A stretch of 15,181 bases of DNA from Lawsonibacter sp. (GCA_022798855.1 JAAWNI010000022.1:1-15181); one strand, 5' to 3'. Shown: positions 6,286-14,107, counted from the stretch's first letter. Notes: generated by a model not told the origin, from the sequence alone. Numbers and translations: made by a program.

Positions 6286-8097
6286 TTAATATTTGGCGCC
6301 GGTAAAGGGATTGTCAGAAACGCCGCCGGCGTAATCGCCGTCGCTCTCCCAGCTGGAAGCGCTGCTCTGGAAGGAGGGCGCGGGCTGGGGCGCGGGGGCG
6401 CTGTAGCTGCTGAACCCGCCGCCCAGACGGGAGCTCACCTTGAACTCGGCCATCATCTGGTGCATGATGTTGGCCTGGGAGGACAGCTCCTCGCTGGCCG
6501 CGGCGCACTCCTCGCTGGTGGCGGAGTTGGTCTGGACCACGGCGGAAATCTGGTCGATGCCCTCGGTAACCTGCATAATGGCGGTGGTCTGGCTCTCCAC
6601 GGCTTCCACCACAGTCTCCATCATGGTGGTCACACTGCCGGCCAGCTCGCTGGTCCGCTCCAGGGAGGTGGTGACATTGCCCACGGCCTCGGCGCCCTCG
6701 CGTACCGCGTTCATGGAGCCGTCGATCAGGTCCTTGGTGGCCTTGGCGGCCTCGTCGGACTTGGTGGCCAGGTTGCGCACCTCGTCGGCCACCACGGCGA
6801 AGCCCTTGCCGGCGGAACCGGCCCGGGCGGCTTCCACGGCGGCGTTCAGCGCCAGGATGTTGGTCTGGAAGGCGATGTTCTCGATGGTGGCGATGATCTT
6901 GCTGATCTCCTGGGAGGAGTTGGAGATGTTCTCCATAGCGATGTTCAGGCGCTTGACATACTCCACGCTGGTGCTGATCTGGCTGCCCGCCTCGTGGACG
7001 GACTGGCCGGCCTTCTCGGCGGCGGAAGCGGTCTGCTTGGCGTTCTCAGAGATGTCGGTGATGGTGGCGGACAGCTCCTCCACAGAGCTGGCCTGCTGGG
7101 TGGCGCCCTGGGCCAAGGCCTGGGCGCTGTTGGACACCTGGTCGGAGCCGGCGGACACCTGGTCGGCGGACTGGGAGATATTGGAGATCGTCTCGCTCAT
7201 GCGGAGGACGAACTGGTTGATGCTCTCCTGGATGGGCTTCAGGTCGCCGGGGAAGGTGGCGGTCAGCTCCACGTCGAAGTTGCCCCGGGCCATCTGGGCG
7301 GTGGTGTCGGAGATGTCGGTAATCACGCTGTTGAGCACCTTCTGGCTGGTGCGCAGGGCGTCGCACATTTCGCCCAGCTCGTTCTTGCCCACAAAGTCCA
7401 CGGGCACCCCAAGATTGCCCTGGCTGAAGCCCACCAGAGCGCCCCGCACCTGGGCGGTGGGCTCCGTGATGCTCCTGATGATCTTAAAGGCTATGTACAG
7501 CACGGCCACGGTGGTCAGGACCATCACAACAAGGATGATGCCAAGGGCGATGTTGGAGGTCATGTTCTGATCCTTAATGATCTGATCCTGCTCCCCCTGC
7601 AGGAACTCGGCCAGGGCCGTGCCGGAGTCGGCGGCGGCGTTCAGGGCGGGGGTGCACTCGTTCACAATCAGCTCCGCCGCGCGGTTGCGGTCGGTCCTCA
7701 CCACTGTGGCGATCTCCTTGGCCTCCACCATCCAGGTGTTCAGGGTGTTGACAAAGGCGTTCAGCAGGCTGCGGTCGCTCAGGTCCTTGGGATAGGCGTC
7801 CTCCATCTGCTTGATTTCGGTGGTCAGCTCCTCCAGCTTGGAGTTGACAGTGGCAAGTCCATCCTGATTGCCGGAGAGGGCCACATCCCGCAGGCTGCGC
7901 GCGGCAATATTGTAGTTGATCCGGCAGTCGGCGATGAGCGTATTGGTCTTGACATAGTGGTCCAGAATGTCCGTATACGCCTTTTTCTGCATGTTCATCA
8001 TGACCAGAGAGGCGATGATGATCAGTACAGACGCCAGAATCGTAGTGCCAAATCCCACTATCAGGCTCTTCTTGATGGACATATTCTTGAAATTCAT
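6286..8097 (-). CDS. Methyl-accepting chemotaxis protein (603 aa)
   Basis: Transmembrane chemoreceptor that senses a ligand outside the cell and controls CheA through CheW. Layout: short cytoplasmic N-terminus, TM1 about 11-34, a sensor region about 35-181 predicted all-helical (four-helix-bundle type; ligand not predictable), TM2 about 182-204, HAMP about 205-257, a second HAMP-like segment about 258-301, then a long methylation and signalling coiled coil. The conserved hairpin tip is seen at 406-444 (ENIAFQTNILALNAAVEAAR, then GFAVVADEVRNLA). The C-terminus is a low-complexity Ser/Pro/Ala tail ending NPFTGAKY, with no NWETF-type CheR-tethering pentapeptide. The ATG is certain: AGGAGG lies eight bases upstream (8111-8106). 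It is alone in its unit, consistent with chemoreceptors scattered away from the che operon. No sigma-D box was found upstream. Confidence 0.97.
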   Translation of the reverse strand: MNFKNMSIKKSLIVGFGTTILASVLIIIASLVMMNMQKKAYTDILDHYVKTNTLIADCRINYNIAARSLRDVALSGNQDGLATVNSKLEELTTEIKQMEDAYPKDLSDRSLLNAFVNTLNTWMVEAKEIATVVRTDRNRAAELIVNECTPALNAAADSGTALAEFLQGEQDQIIKDQNMTSNIALGIILVVMVLTTVAVLYIAFKIIRSITEPTAQVRGALVGFSQGNLGVPVDFVGKNELGEMCDALRTSQKVLNSVITDISDTTAQMARGNFDVELTATFPGDLKPIQESINQFVLRMSETISNISQSADQVSAGSDQVSNSAQALAQGATQQASSVEELSATITDISENAKQTASAAEKAGQSVHEAGSQISTSVEYVKRLNIAMENISNSSQEISKIIATIENIAFQTNILALNAAVEAARAGSAGKGFAVVADEVRNLATKSDEAAKATKDLIDGSMNAVREGAEAVGNVTTSLERTSELAGSVTTMMETVVEAVESQTTAIMQVTEGIDQISAVVQTNSATSEECAAASEELSSQANIMHQMMAEFKVSSRLGGGFSSYSAPAPQPAPSFQSSASSWESDGDYAGGVSDNPFTGAKY

Positions 8098-8286
8098 ATG
8101 TAGTTCCTCCTATTTTTCTCCGCCGCCGGACTCAGGCCCGCGCCGGAAATAATACATGTTTCTGCTTTCTCCCTTTCACGGCCTTACGCCCCGCCCGGGT
8201 GCCCCCGCTGGTTGGGCGCGCAAACCGCTCCGCACAGACCTTTCACAACTCACACCGCCTTATAATCTGTTAAATTGCAGCACGCT
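8098..8286 (-). other. Leader region of the chemoreceptor gene, GC-rich and structured
   Basis: About 190 bases with no gene. The minus strand has AGGAGG at 8111-8106 for the chemoreceptor, a GC-rich middle part where CGCCC and GGGCG could pair, and an AT-rich stretch near 8260-8272 with a weak TATAAG -10 candidate lacking a -35. A c-di-GMP riboswitch was looked for and not recognised. Promoter not assigned. Confidence 0.35.
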
Positions 8287-8345
8287 GGGCGCTGTTTGAA
8301 AAATGGAAATATGCACAGGTGTATTGACATTTTTCAAACAAGCCC
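8287..8345. repeat. Inverted repeat abutting the ABC ATPase stop codon
   Basis: TGTTTGAAAAATG (8293-8305) and CATTTTTCAAACA (8328-8340) are perfect 13-base complements around a 22-base loop. The arms extend to GGGC (8287-8290) and GCCC (8342-8345) with a one-base offset. The right end touches the stop codon of the ABC gene. The arm GGCGCTGTTTGAAAA also occurs in opposite orientation at 6256-6270, so this looks like a member or end of a small interspersed element. It may also act as a 3' hairpin; no long U-tract follows. Confidence 0.6.
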
Positions 8346-9055
8346 TAAACAATATCCCCATACTTCCCATTCTTCACATCGCCAAACAGCTTTCCGTCCA
8401 CCAGCGTCACCACCCGCCGCCGCATGATGTTCACATACTGGCTGGCGTGGGTGGCCATGATGATGGTGGTGCCGTGGTTGTTCAGCTCGGCCAGCAGGTG
8501 CATGATGTCCCAGATGGTATCGTCATCCAGGTTGGCCGTCAGCTCATCCAGCAGCAGGATGGGCGGGCTGCTCAGCAGCGCACGGGCCAGCTCCACCCGC
8601 CGGGCCTCCCCTATGGACAGCTGGGCCGGGTAGCACTCCGCCACGTCGGGCAGGCCCACCAGCCCCAGCGCCTTCTCCGCCGCGGCGCGGCTCTTGCGCT
8701 GCAAACCGCTGGCCCGGGCGGCCACCATCAGGTTCTCCATCACGGTCCGCTTTCGAATCAGCAGGGAAATCTGGCTGACGATCCCAAAGGTCCGGGCCAG
8801 CTTGGACTTCCAGGGCCCGAAATACCGGGCGATGTTCACATCGTCCACAAAGACGGCGCCCTCGTCGGGGGAAATCTCCCCGCCGATCAGCTTGAGCATG
8901 GTGCTTTTCCCCGCTCCGCTGCTGCCGATAAGGAAGACAAATTCCCCCTGCTCCACCTTCAGGGACAGCTCGCGCACCGCATAGTACTTGCGTTTGTCCC
9001 GCTTATCCTCTGATTTATACAGTTTTGACACATTTTCCAGGCGTACTTCCGGCAT
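8345..9055 (-). CDS. Orphan FtsE-like ABC transporter ATPase (236 aa)
   Basis: Cytoplasmic nucleotide-binding subunit of the FtsE/LolD-type ABC family, which normally drives a permease of the FtsX/MacB fold. Motifs: Walker A GSSGAGKST (44-52), Q-loop Gln95, signature LSIGE (146-150), Walker B ILLLDE with Glu171 (166-171), LTANLD D-loop region, switch His203. All catalytic residues are present. Departures from typical FtsE: LSIGE instead of LSGGE, DEL instead of DEP after Walker B, and a basic SEDKRDKRK insertion before the A-loop Tyr. The start is ATG 9055, with AGGGAG nine bases upstream; ATG 9106 has no ribosome site. No permease gene lies next to it: downstream is a repeat, upstream a divergent C39-like gene. 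It could be FtsE itself split from ftsX, or a mechanochemical ATPase with a partner elsewhere. Confidence 0.88.
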   Translation of the reverse strand: MPEVRLENVSKLYKSEDKRDKRKYYAVRELSLKVEQGEFVFLIGSSGAGKSTMLKLIGGEISPDEGAVFVDDVNIARYFGPWKSKLARTFGIVSQISLLIRKRTVMENLMVAARASGLQRKSRAAAEKALGLVGLPDVAECYPAQLSIGEARRVELARALLSSPPILLLDELTANLDDDTIWDIMHLLAELNNHGTTIIMATHASQYVNIMRRRVVTLVDGKLFGDVKNGKYGDIV

Positions 9056-9139
9056 GCTACGCGGCTCCCTACGGCGGCGCACACTTCCCACCCGGGACAG
9101 CGCCATAAATTTATGGTTTCAAAATCTCGCTGTTTGTAG

Positions 9140-9145
9140 TATAAT
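9140..9145 (+). promoter_or_regulatory. -10 box of the C39-like gene
   Basis: A perfect TATAAT at 9140-9145, 50 bases before the GTG start. The -35 position 17 bases upstream reads TTTCAA, a weak match. The complementary strand reads TATACT over nearly the same bases, so the divergent ABC gene may share this AT-rich promoter region. Confidence 0.55.
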
Positions 9146-9195
9146 CTTTTTTGCCCAACTTGGAAAGGGTTAATTTTATTTTTTGGGGGTCAAAT

Positions 9196-10125
9196 GTGAA
9201 AAAAAATAAAAAACCTCTGTCTATCACAGGTTCCATCCTTCTGGCGCTGGCGCTGACGCTGGCCCTCACCGGCGCGGCGGGGCTGGGGATCTACTTCTAT
9301 CAGTCGCCGGAGAGCCTTGCCCGGATCACCGCGCCCATGCAGGCCGGCGCCCAGCAGCTGTCCCATATCGGCCAGAGCCTCTGGGCCAGCTGGAGCGGCG
9401 CGGCTTCCACCGCCCTGCGTCGGGCGGCCGCCGACATCCAGTCCTCCCTCCAGACGCTGGCCAGCCCGCCCGAGCCTGAACTGGACGAGATCCAGCTGGT
9501 GGACGGCTCCGACCTGGCCCCTCCCCCCAGGTCCTCCGCCAGCTTTACCATCACCGCCTTAGCGGCCCGGAACGGCCAGGAGTTCCTCACCGGGGGAATT
9601 CGGGAGATTGTCTACTACGACCAGACCTCTGAGCGCTGGGCCAACGAGCTCTACGGCTCCGACTCCATCGGCGGCTACGGCTGCGGCCCCACTGTGATGG
9701 CCATGGCAGTCTCCACCATGACCGGCGAAATCGTGGACCCCGCCCAGATGGCCCAGCACTGTGTGGACCACGGCTATTGGGCCAAAAAGCAGGGCTCCTA
9801 CCGGACCATCGTGTCCGGGGCGGCCCAGGATTTCGGCCTGGCCTGCACCTCTCTGCCTCCGGAGGAGGCCAGCTACGAGTCCCTCACCCGCCACCTGGCT
9901 TCCGGCGGGCTGGTGGTGGCCCTGATGGGGCCGGGGCACTTCACCAACGGAGGGCACTTCATCATCCTGCGGGGCGTCACCCTGGACGGCTCCGTCCTGG
10001 TGGCCGACCCGGCCAGCCAGGAGCGCAGCCTGACCACCTGGGACCTGGACCTGATCCTGTCCGAGCTGTCCGCCAGCCGTGACAGCGGCGGCCCGCTGTG
10101 GCTCCTGTCACAAAATTTCTTCTGA
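9196..10125 (+). CDS. Membrane-anchored C39-like cysteine peptidase domain protein (309 aa)
   Basis: Probably a secreted or surface-anchored papain-fold protein of the Peptidase_C39_2 type. Numbered from GTG 9196: KKNKK then a hydrophobic segment at about 9-34 (signal anchor or signal peptide without a lipobox), an Ala/Ser-rich helical and proline stalk to about 125, then the catalytic domain at about 136-309. Likely active site: Gln143 in YYDQTSERW, Cys163 in GYGCGPT, His254 in NGGHFIILRG, Asp271 in VADPAS, the usual Gln-Cys-His-Asp order. Substrate unknown; peptidoglycan cross-links or a peptide are both possible. There is no ABC transporter fused to it and no GG-leader peptide nearby, so it is not a bacteriocin exporter. 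GTG is chosen because GGGGG lies six bases upstream; an overlapping ATG at 9194 is followed at once by TGA, and TTG 9151 lacks a good site. Divergent from the FtsE-like gene; a palindromic repeat begins at its stop codon. Confidence 0.82.
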   Translation: MKKNKKPLSITGSILLALALTLALTGAAGLGIYFYQSPESLARITAPMQAGAQQLSHIGQSLWASWSGAASTALRRAAADIQSSLQTLASPPEPELDEIQLVDGSDLAPPPRSSASFTITALAARNGQEFLTGGIREIVYYDQTSERWANELYGSDSIGGYGCGPTVMAMAVSTMTGEIVDPAQMAQHCVDHGYWAKKQGSYRTIVSGAAQDFGLACTSLPPEEASYESLTRHLASGGLVVALMGPGHFTNGGHFIILRGVTLDGSVLVADPASQERSLTTWDLDLILSELSASRDSGGPLWLLSQNFF

Positions 10126-10285
10126 GAGCCTGTTTGGCATCTCCCCGCACCTGCCCTGGCGGCGTATTTTCCGCCCTGGCTGCGTTAAAAATCCTTGCCA
10201 TCCGTCAGGATGCCTGCGGATTTTTGCCTTGCAGGGCAAAAAACCCCCTCGCCATTCCAGACACATCGAGATGCTAAACAGGCTT
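10126..10285. repeat. MITE-like palindromic element, copy 1 (about 160 bp)
   Basis: Terminal inverted repeats GAGCCTGTTTGGCATCTC (10126-10143) and GAGATGCTAAACAGGCTT (10268-10285) match at 16 of 18 positions. There is no coding capacity. The core at about 10171-10237 is clearly related to 15111-15177 at the right window end (shared GCGTTAAAAA, CCTG and TTTTTGCCTTGCAGGGC). The element begins one base after the stop of the C39-like gene, between it and the downstream terminator, as if inserted there. No clear target duplication was seen. Confidence 0.8.
10187..10225. terminator. Bidirectional terminator-like hairpin in repeat copy 1
   Basis: AAAAATCC (10187-10194) pairs with GGATTTTT (10218-10225), enclosing a second stem CATCC/GGATG with a four-base loop. 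Each strand ends the hairpin with five Ts, the layout of an intrinsic terminator usable from both sides. It sits between the convergent C39-like and fliT-like genes. Outer stem AT content makes its strength uncertain. Confidence 0.55.
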
Positions 10286-10292
10286 TGACAAC

Positions 10293-10338
10293 GATCTACC
10301 CCCGCGTCGTATGTGGCACAGGGGTAGATCATTTTTTA
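10293..10338 (+). terminator. Rho-independent terminator of the C39-like gene
   Basis: GATCTACCCC (10293-10302) and GGGGTAGATC (10321-10330) form a perfect ten-base-pair stem, followed by ATTTTTT (10331-10337) on the plus strand. A second plus-strand hairpin, GCCGCCG/CGGCGGC (10344-10350 with 10356-10362), with TCTATTTT after it, lies just beyond. The minus strand has no T-run here, so this serves the plus-strand gene. Confidence 0.85.
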
Positions 10339-10363
10339 TCGCTGCCGCCGGCGGACGGCGGCT

Positions 10364-10762
10364 CTATTTTCCCCGCTTGGCGTAATAGGAGTCGGAACCG
10401 CCCAGGCGGCTGTTCAGCCGCCGGTCCAGCTCCACCACCCGCTCCAGCAGCCGGCGGGCGGGCCCCGCCTGGCCGGCGTAGGCGGCCTCCCCCTCCTCCC
10501 GGGGCTCCGCTCCGGACTCCAGGGCGGCCACCCGCGCCTGGTCCTCTGGGGCAAGGCTGCCGCGCTTGATTTCGATGGCCCGTTTCAGCTCCTCCAGCTG
10601 GAGGATGGGCTCCTGGCGCATGGAGATCAGCATCCGCAGGGAAACCTGGTCGTTGCGGTCCATCGCTTCGCCCAGCTGCCGGCTCAGGTCCATGACCTCT
10701 GACAGCTGGTTATACTTCTTCCGCTCTAAAACGGTCAGATCCAGCCAATCGCCCTTCGTCAT
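10364..10762 (-). CDS. FliT-like flagellar chaperone candidate (132 aa)
   Basis: A small, charged, predicted all-helical protein (ERKKYNQLSEVMDLSRQLGE, later RRLLERVVELDRRLN) without signal or membrane segments. It is the third gene after fliD and fliS, and its ATG overlaps the fliS stop as ATGA, so translation is coupled. In this position Firmicutes commonly encode FliT or a FliT/FlgN-like export chaperone that binds the cap protein; sequence conservation in this family is very low, so the call rests on place, size and helical character. The C-terminus (SRLGGSDSYYAKRGK) is basic and probably flexible. Confidence 0.6.
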   Translation of the reverse strand: MTKGDWLDLTVLERKKYNQLSEVMDLSRQLGEAMDRNDQVSLRMLISMRQEPILQLEELKRAIEIKRGSLAPEDQARVAALESGAEPREEGEAAYAGQAGPARRLLERVVELDRRLNSRLGGSDSYYAKRGK

Positions 10763-11145
10763 GCCTGACGCCCCTGTCCGCCGCTGTTTTTCTCTGCGGC
10801 GCGGAAGGTGTCCCGCATATCCACCAGCATGGGGCGCAGGCGGGCCAGCTCCTTTTTGTTCCGGCCGGTCTTGATCCGCCCCATCTCATAGGTGAAGTAG
10901 TCATACATCCGGCTCAAATCCCGGCTGATGGGGTATTTCCGGTCCAGCGTCTCGTCCAGGTAGTTGACGATATCAATGCAGCGGTCCATCGCTTCCTCGA
11001 ACTGGGGCCAGTTCTCCTTCTCCAGCGCCATGGAAGCCAGGGTGCTGCGCTTGACCAGTTCGTCGTAGAGCATCAGCAGAAGCTCCCCGGGGGTCATGGA
11101 GTTGATCGACTGCTGCTTATATTGCTGATAGCCTCTTGCGTCCAT
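10759..11145 (-). CDS. fliS: Flagellar export chaperone FliS (128 aa)
   Basis: Cytoplasmic chaperone that binds the C-terminus of flagellin and keeps it unpolymerised until export; in Bacillus it also affects FlgM turnover. Family features: N-terminal YQQYKQQSINSMTPGELLLMLYDELVK, where Tyr and the TPGELL segment are typical, followed by a helical body with MYDYFTYEM and a disordered Gly/Gln C-terminus. Length is normal. The gene follows fliD after 24 bases, with AAGGA about nine bases before the ATG. The flagellin gene itself is not in the window. Confidence 0.95.
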   Translation of the reverse strand: MDARGYQQYKQQSINSMTPGELLLMLYDELVKRSTLASMALEKENWPQFEEAMDRCIDIVNYLDETLDRKYPISRDLSRMYDYFTYEMGRIKTGRNKKELARLRPMLVDMRDTFRAAEKNSGGQGRQA

Positions 11146-11169
11146 ATTGGCGTTTCCTTTCTAGCGTTC

Positions 11170-14031
11170 TCAGCCGCCCATCAGCCCGGCCAGGGTGGAG
11201 CTCTGGGAGTTCATCTGGTTGATCAGCATTTCCAGCCGGCTGAACTGCTGGGTGTAGCGGTCCACCTGGTTGGACAGCTTATCCTGCCACTTCTCGATCT
11301 GGGTGCCCAGGTTGTCGATCTCCTTCTGCCAGGTGTTGTTCATCAGGGACAGGGAGCTCAGAGGGCTGCCAGCCTGCTGGATCAGGATGCCCTTGGGCTC
11401 GCCGGTGGTCTTGGCGTAGGTATCCAGGGTGTTTTTCATGTTCTGCATCACGCCGCCGAGTCCGTCGGTCTTGGTGAACACCTCGGCCACCTTGTCGGGC
11501 TCGCTCTCCAGCATGGCCCGGAACTTATCCTCGTCCAGGGTGACGGACTGGCTGCCGTCGCTGATGGAGAAGCTGGTGCTGATGCCCATGGCCCGGAGGA
11601 AGGCCCCGTCCTCCCCTGATGGGGAGAAGGCGTTGCGCAGCTTGTCATAGAGGGTGGACAGGTTCCGGTCGCCGAAGAGGATGCCCTGCTTGGCCTTCTC
11701 CTCATAGCGCTCGATGGCGCTCTCCGTCATGCCGGCCCGGTCGTCCTCGGTGAGGGGCTCGTAGTTGGTAAAGGTGCCGTTGGACTTCTGATAGGGCAGG
11801 GTGCTGTAGGCCGACTTGATCTCGGCCATCATGGTGTTGTAGTCCTCCAGCATGCCCTTGACGGCGTCCACGATCTTGTCGGCGTCCACCGTGCTCTTGA
11901 AGGTGACGGCGCTGTCGGCCTTGTAGACCGGGTTGCCGGCGCTGTCCAGGTTCTGGGTGCCGTCCTCGTTGAGGGAGCTGTCAAACTCGCCCTTCATATT
12001 GATGGTCAGGCCGTCGATGCTCACGCTGTTGGAGCTGCGCTTCATGTTGATCGTCTCCCCGTTGACGGTGACGGTAAACTCGGCGTCCTGGCCGGGCCTG
12101 TAGGAGATGGGGGGCGCCTTGTCCTCGTCCAGCTCCACCTTGTCGCCATAGGGGTCGGTAATCTTCAGATCCAGCTGCGCGCCGGTCTTCTTGTCCGTCC
12201 CCTCGATCTGGCCGGTGTACTTGTTATAGGCGAAGGAGTGGTTCATCCCCATGGGGGAGTCGTTCAGATTGTCGACAACATCCTGGAGGGTTGTATCCTT
12301 TGTAATTTCGAACGTCAGCTCACTCCCGGGGATCCCGAAGGTGAACTCGGCGGTTTTTCCATCCTCCAGCCAGCCGACGCCGTAGGCATCGGCAAAGCTG
12401 CTGCCGCTCCGGTCGGGGATCTCGGTGGTGCCGAACATGGCCTCGGCCAGGCCGCCGCTGATCTTGACCTCGCTGTCGGCGCCCGTCTCCTTGGCGGTAA
12501 AGGTAAAGTTTTTCGTGGTCTGGGAGTAGCTCACCTGCACGCCGGCTTCGGTGTTGCTGTTGATGTCGTTGAGGATGTCGGACAGCTTGGAATTTTTGGA
12601 GTAGTTTCCAATGACCACGTCGTTGATCTTGAACTCATACATGGGGTTGCCGTCGTCGTCCTTCAGCTCCACCGTGTTGCCGTCCTTGTCCTTGCCCTTG
12701 GCGGGCTTCAGCTGGCTCAGCTTCTCCTCACCCAGCAGGTCGCCCAGGGTCTTGCTGGTGTTCAGGAAGGTGGTGGAGGCCTTGCCGATGCCCAGGGTGT
12801 CGCCCACGTCGGTGTTGATTACCAGGTCGGAGCCCTCCCGCACACTGAACCGCAGCTTAAGGCCGCCGTCCTCGGCGGTGTTCTCCACCTTCACCCTGCC
12901 CTTGAAGGCCTTGTCGATGGAGTCGTTGAGGACCTTGGTGTAGTTCTCGGCGTTGTAGTCCAGGGTCTTGCCGTCAGCGTCCTTGATGAAATAGTCGTAG
13001 ACCTTCTCCCCGTTCTCGTCGGTCACGGGCTTGCCGTCTTCCATCTTGGCCTTTTTGACGATCTCGGGCAGCCTGATGCTCTTGGTGCTGTCATCCAGCC
13101 GCAGGTTCATCACCCGGTTGGAGAGGTACTCGGCGTTGCTCACCTCGTGGGTCAGGCTGTCCTTCTTCACCTCGAAGGAGGCGATCTGGTCCTCCTTGGC
13201 GTTGTCCAGGTTCAGGCCCAAAGTCTCCTTCACGCTGTCGCTGGCGCTGGTGATATAGACCTTGTTGCCGCCGGTGGATTTGTCGCTGAACGAAATTACG
13301 CCGTTGCTCACGCTCACGTTGACCCGGTTCTCAGCGGTGTCCACCTTGCCGCCGGTAAAGCTGATCTGCTGGCCCTCCAGCTTCTTGTTGATCAGGCCGG
13401 CCAGCACGTCGGCGTCGGTGGCGCTCTTGCCCTCGGACTCCAGCTTGCTCCTGATCTCCTTCATGGCTTCCACATCGGACACCTCGTCAAAGTTCAGGGT
13501 GATGCTGTTGCTGCCGTAGGCCAGGGTCATGCTGCCTTTCAGCGAACCCAGGGTGGTCTTTCCGTTCAGGTCTATGGCCTCACCGGCCTCGATGCTCACG
13601 CCGTCGCCCGCTTTCAGGCTGCCGGAGGTCCGGTACTGGGCGGCGGTGGCCAGCTTGTGCACCGCGTCCAGGGAGATGTCGCTGCTGGTCTTTCCGCTGG
13701 CCGAAACCAGGTCCTTGAAGGCGCCCAGCGACTCCACCTTCACCGAGCTGTTAAAGAAGCTGGGGGACATCAGGTTGGTGCTGGAGGTGTATGAGGCGTA
13801 TTTGCTGCTGAACCCCACCAGCTTGCTGATGATGCTGCGGTAGGCGTCCTGCTTCCACTCCGTTTTGGTCACCTTCTGATTCAGGGAATTGATCTTGGTC
13901 TGATAGCTCTGTACCAGGCTTTCGATCATGCCCTCCGTATCCAGGCCGCTGGCCAGTCCGCTGACGATATTGGCGCTGTTATACAGGCTGCTGGTCATAT
14001 TGCTGCCGCTTACTCCACCGAGAGATGCCAT
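11170..14031 (-). CDS. fliD: Flagellar hook-associated protein 2, filament cap FliD, enlarged (953 aa)
   Basis: Forms the pentameric or hexameric cap that inserts flagellin at the filament tip and is often a mucin adhesin. FliD_N is clear at about 27-125 (VSGLASGLDTEGMIESLVQS, then helix with NQKVTKTEWKQDAYRSI). FliD_C covers about 705-953, ending in a long coiled coil (WQKEIDNLGTQIEKWQDKLS) and LAGLMGG. Between them lie nearly 600 residues of beta-rich domains, with at least four segments like the hook-associated 'IN' module near 165-273, 362-416, 465-535 and 560-628. Typical FliD is about 450-700 residues, so this one is long. There are no Cys residues, as usual for filament proteins. The start is ATG 14031, with AAGGAG eight bases upstream; the six upstream codons from TTG 14049 are probably untranslated. 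A sigma-D promoter lies at 14108-14134. First gene of fliD-fliS-fliT. Confidence 0.97.
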   Translation of the reverse strand: MASLGGVSGSNMTSSLYNSANIVSGLASGLDTEGMIESLVQSYQTKINSLNQKVTKTEWKQDAYRSIISKLVGFSSKYASYTSSTNLMSPSFFNSSVKVESLGAFKDLVSASGKTSSDISLDAVHKLATAAQYRTSGSLKAGDGVSIEAGEAIDLNGKTTLGSLKGSMTLAYGSNSITLNFDEVSDVEAMKEIRSKLESEGKSATDADVLAGLINKKLEGQQISFTGGKVDTAENRVNVSVSNGVISFSDKSTGGNKVYITSASDSVKETLGLNLDNAKEDQIASFEVKKDSLTHEVSNAEYLSNRVMNLRLDDSTKSIRLPEIVKKAKMEDGKPVTDENGEKVYDYFIKDADGKTLDYNAENYTKVLNDSIDKAFKGRVKVENTAEDGGLKLRFSVREGSDLVINTDVGDTLGIGKASTTFLNTSKTLGDLLGEEKLSQLKPAKGKDKDGNTVELKDDDGNPMYEFKINDVVIGNYSKNSKLSDILNDINSNTEAGVQVSYSQTTKNFTFTAKETGADSEVKISGGLAEAMFGTTEIPDRSGSSFADAYGVGWLEDGKTAEFTFGIPGSELTFEITKDTTLQDVVDNLNDSPMGMNHSFAYNKYTGQIEGTDKKTGAQLDLKITDPYGDKVELDEDKAPPISYRPGQDAEFTVTVNGETINMKRSSNSVSIDGLTINMKGEFDSSLNEDGTQNLDSAGNPVYKADSAVTFKSTVDADKIVDAVKGMLEDYNTMMAEIKSAYSTLPYQKSNGTFTNYEPLTEDDRAGMTESAIERYEEKAKQGILFGDRNLSTLYDKLRNAFSPSGEDGAFLRAMGISTSFSISDGSQSVTLDEDKFRAMLESEPDKVAEVFTKTDGLGGVMQNMKNTLDTYAKTTGEPKGILIQQAGSPLSSLSLMNNTWQKEIDNLGTQIEKWQDKLSNQVDRYTQQFSRLEMLINQMNSQSSTLAGLMGG

Positions 14032-14107
14032 AATGATCGCTCCTTCCAATTTGTCTTTATTTCCAATGGTTTTATTGTAAATGAAATAAAAAAGACTCTG
14101 TACTTTT

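Noticed and set aside
3825..6305. An 826-codon plus-strand open frame antisense to the FtsA-like gene, and similar long antisense frames over the chemoreceptor (6121-8103) and fliD (12238-13794)
   Set aside because: Composition is dominated by Gly, Val, His and Gln as expected from the complement of GC-rich genes; no domains, no ribosome sites. The true genes on the other strand have clear motifs.
8180..8215. Sigma-D promoter for the chemoreceptor (GCCGTGAA on the minus strand)
   Set aside because: Only six of eight -10 bases match and no TAAA-like element lies 14-16 bases upstream.
8112..8286. Possible c-di-GMP-I riboswitch before the chemoreceptor
   Set aside because: The region is GC-rich and structured, but the GACGCAAAGCC-type core and the receptor-loop sequence are absent.
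9196..10125. C39-like gene plus ABC gene as a bacteriocin maturation/export system
   Set aside because: The ABC protein lacks membrane and peptidase domains, the genes are divergent, and no double-glycine leader peptide was found nearby.
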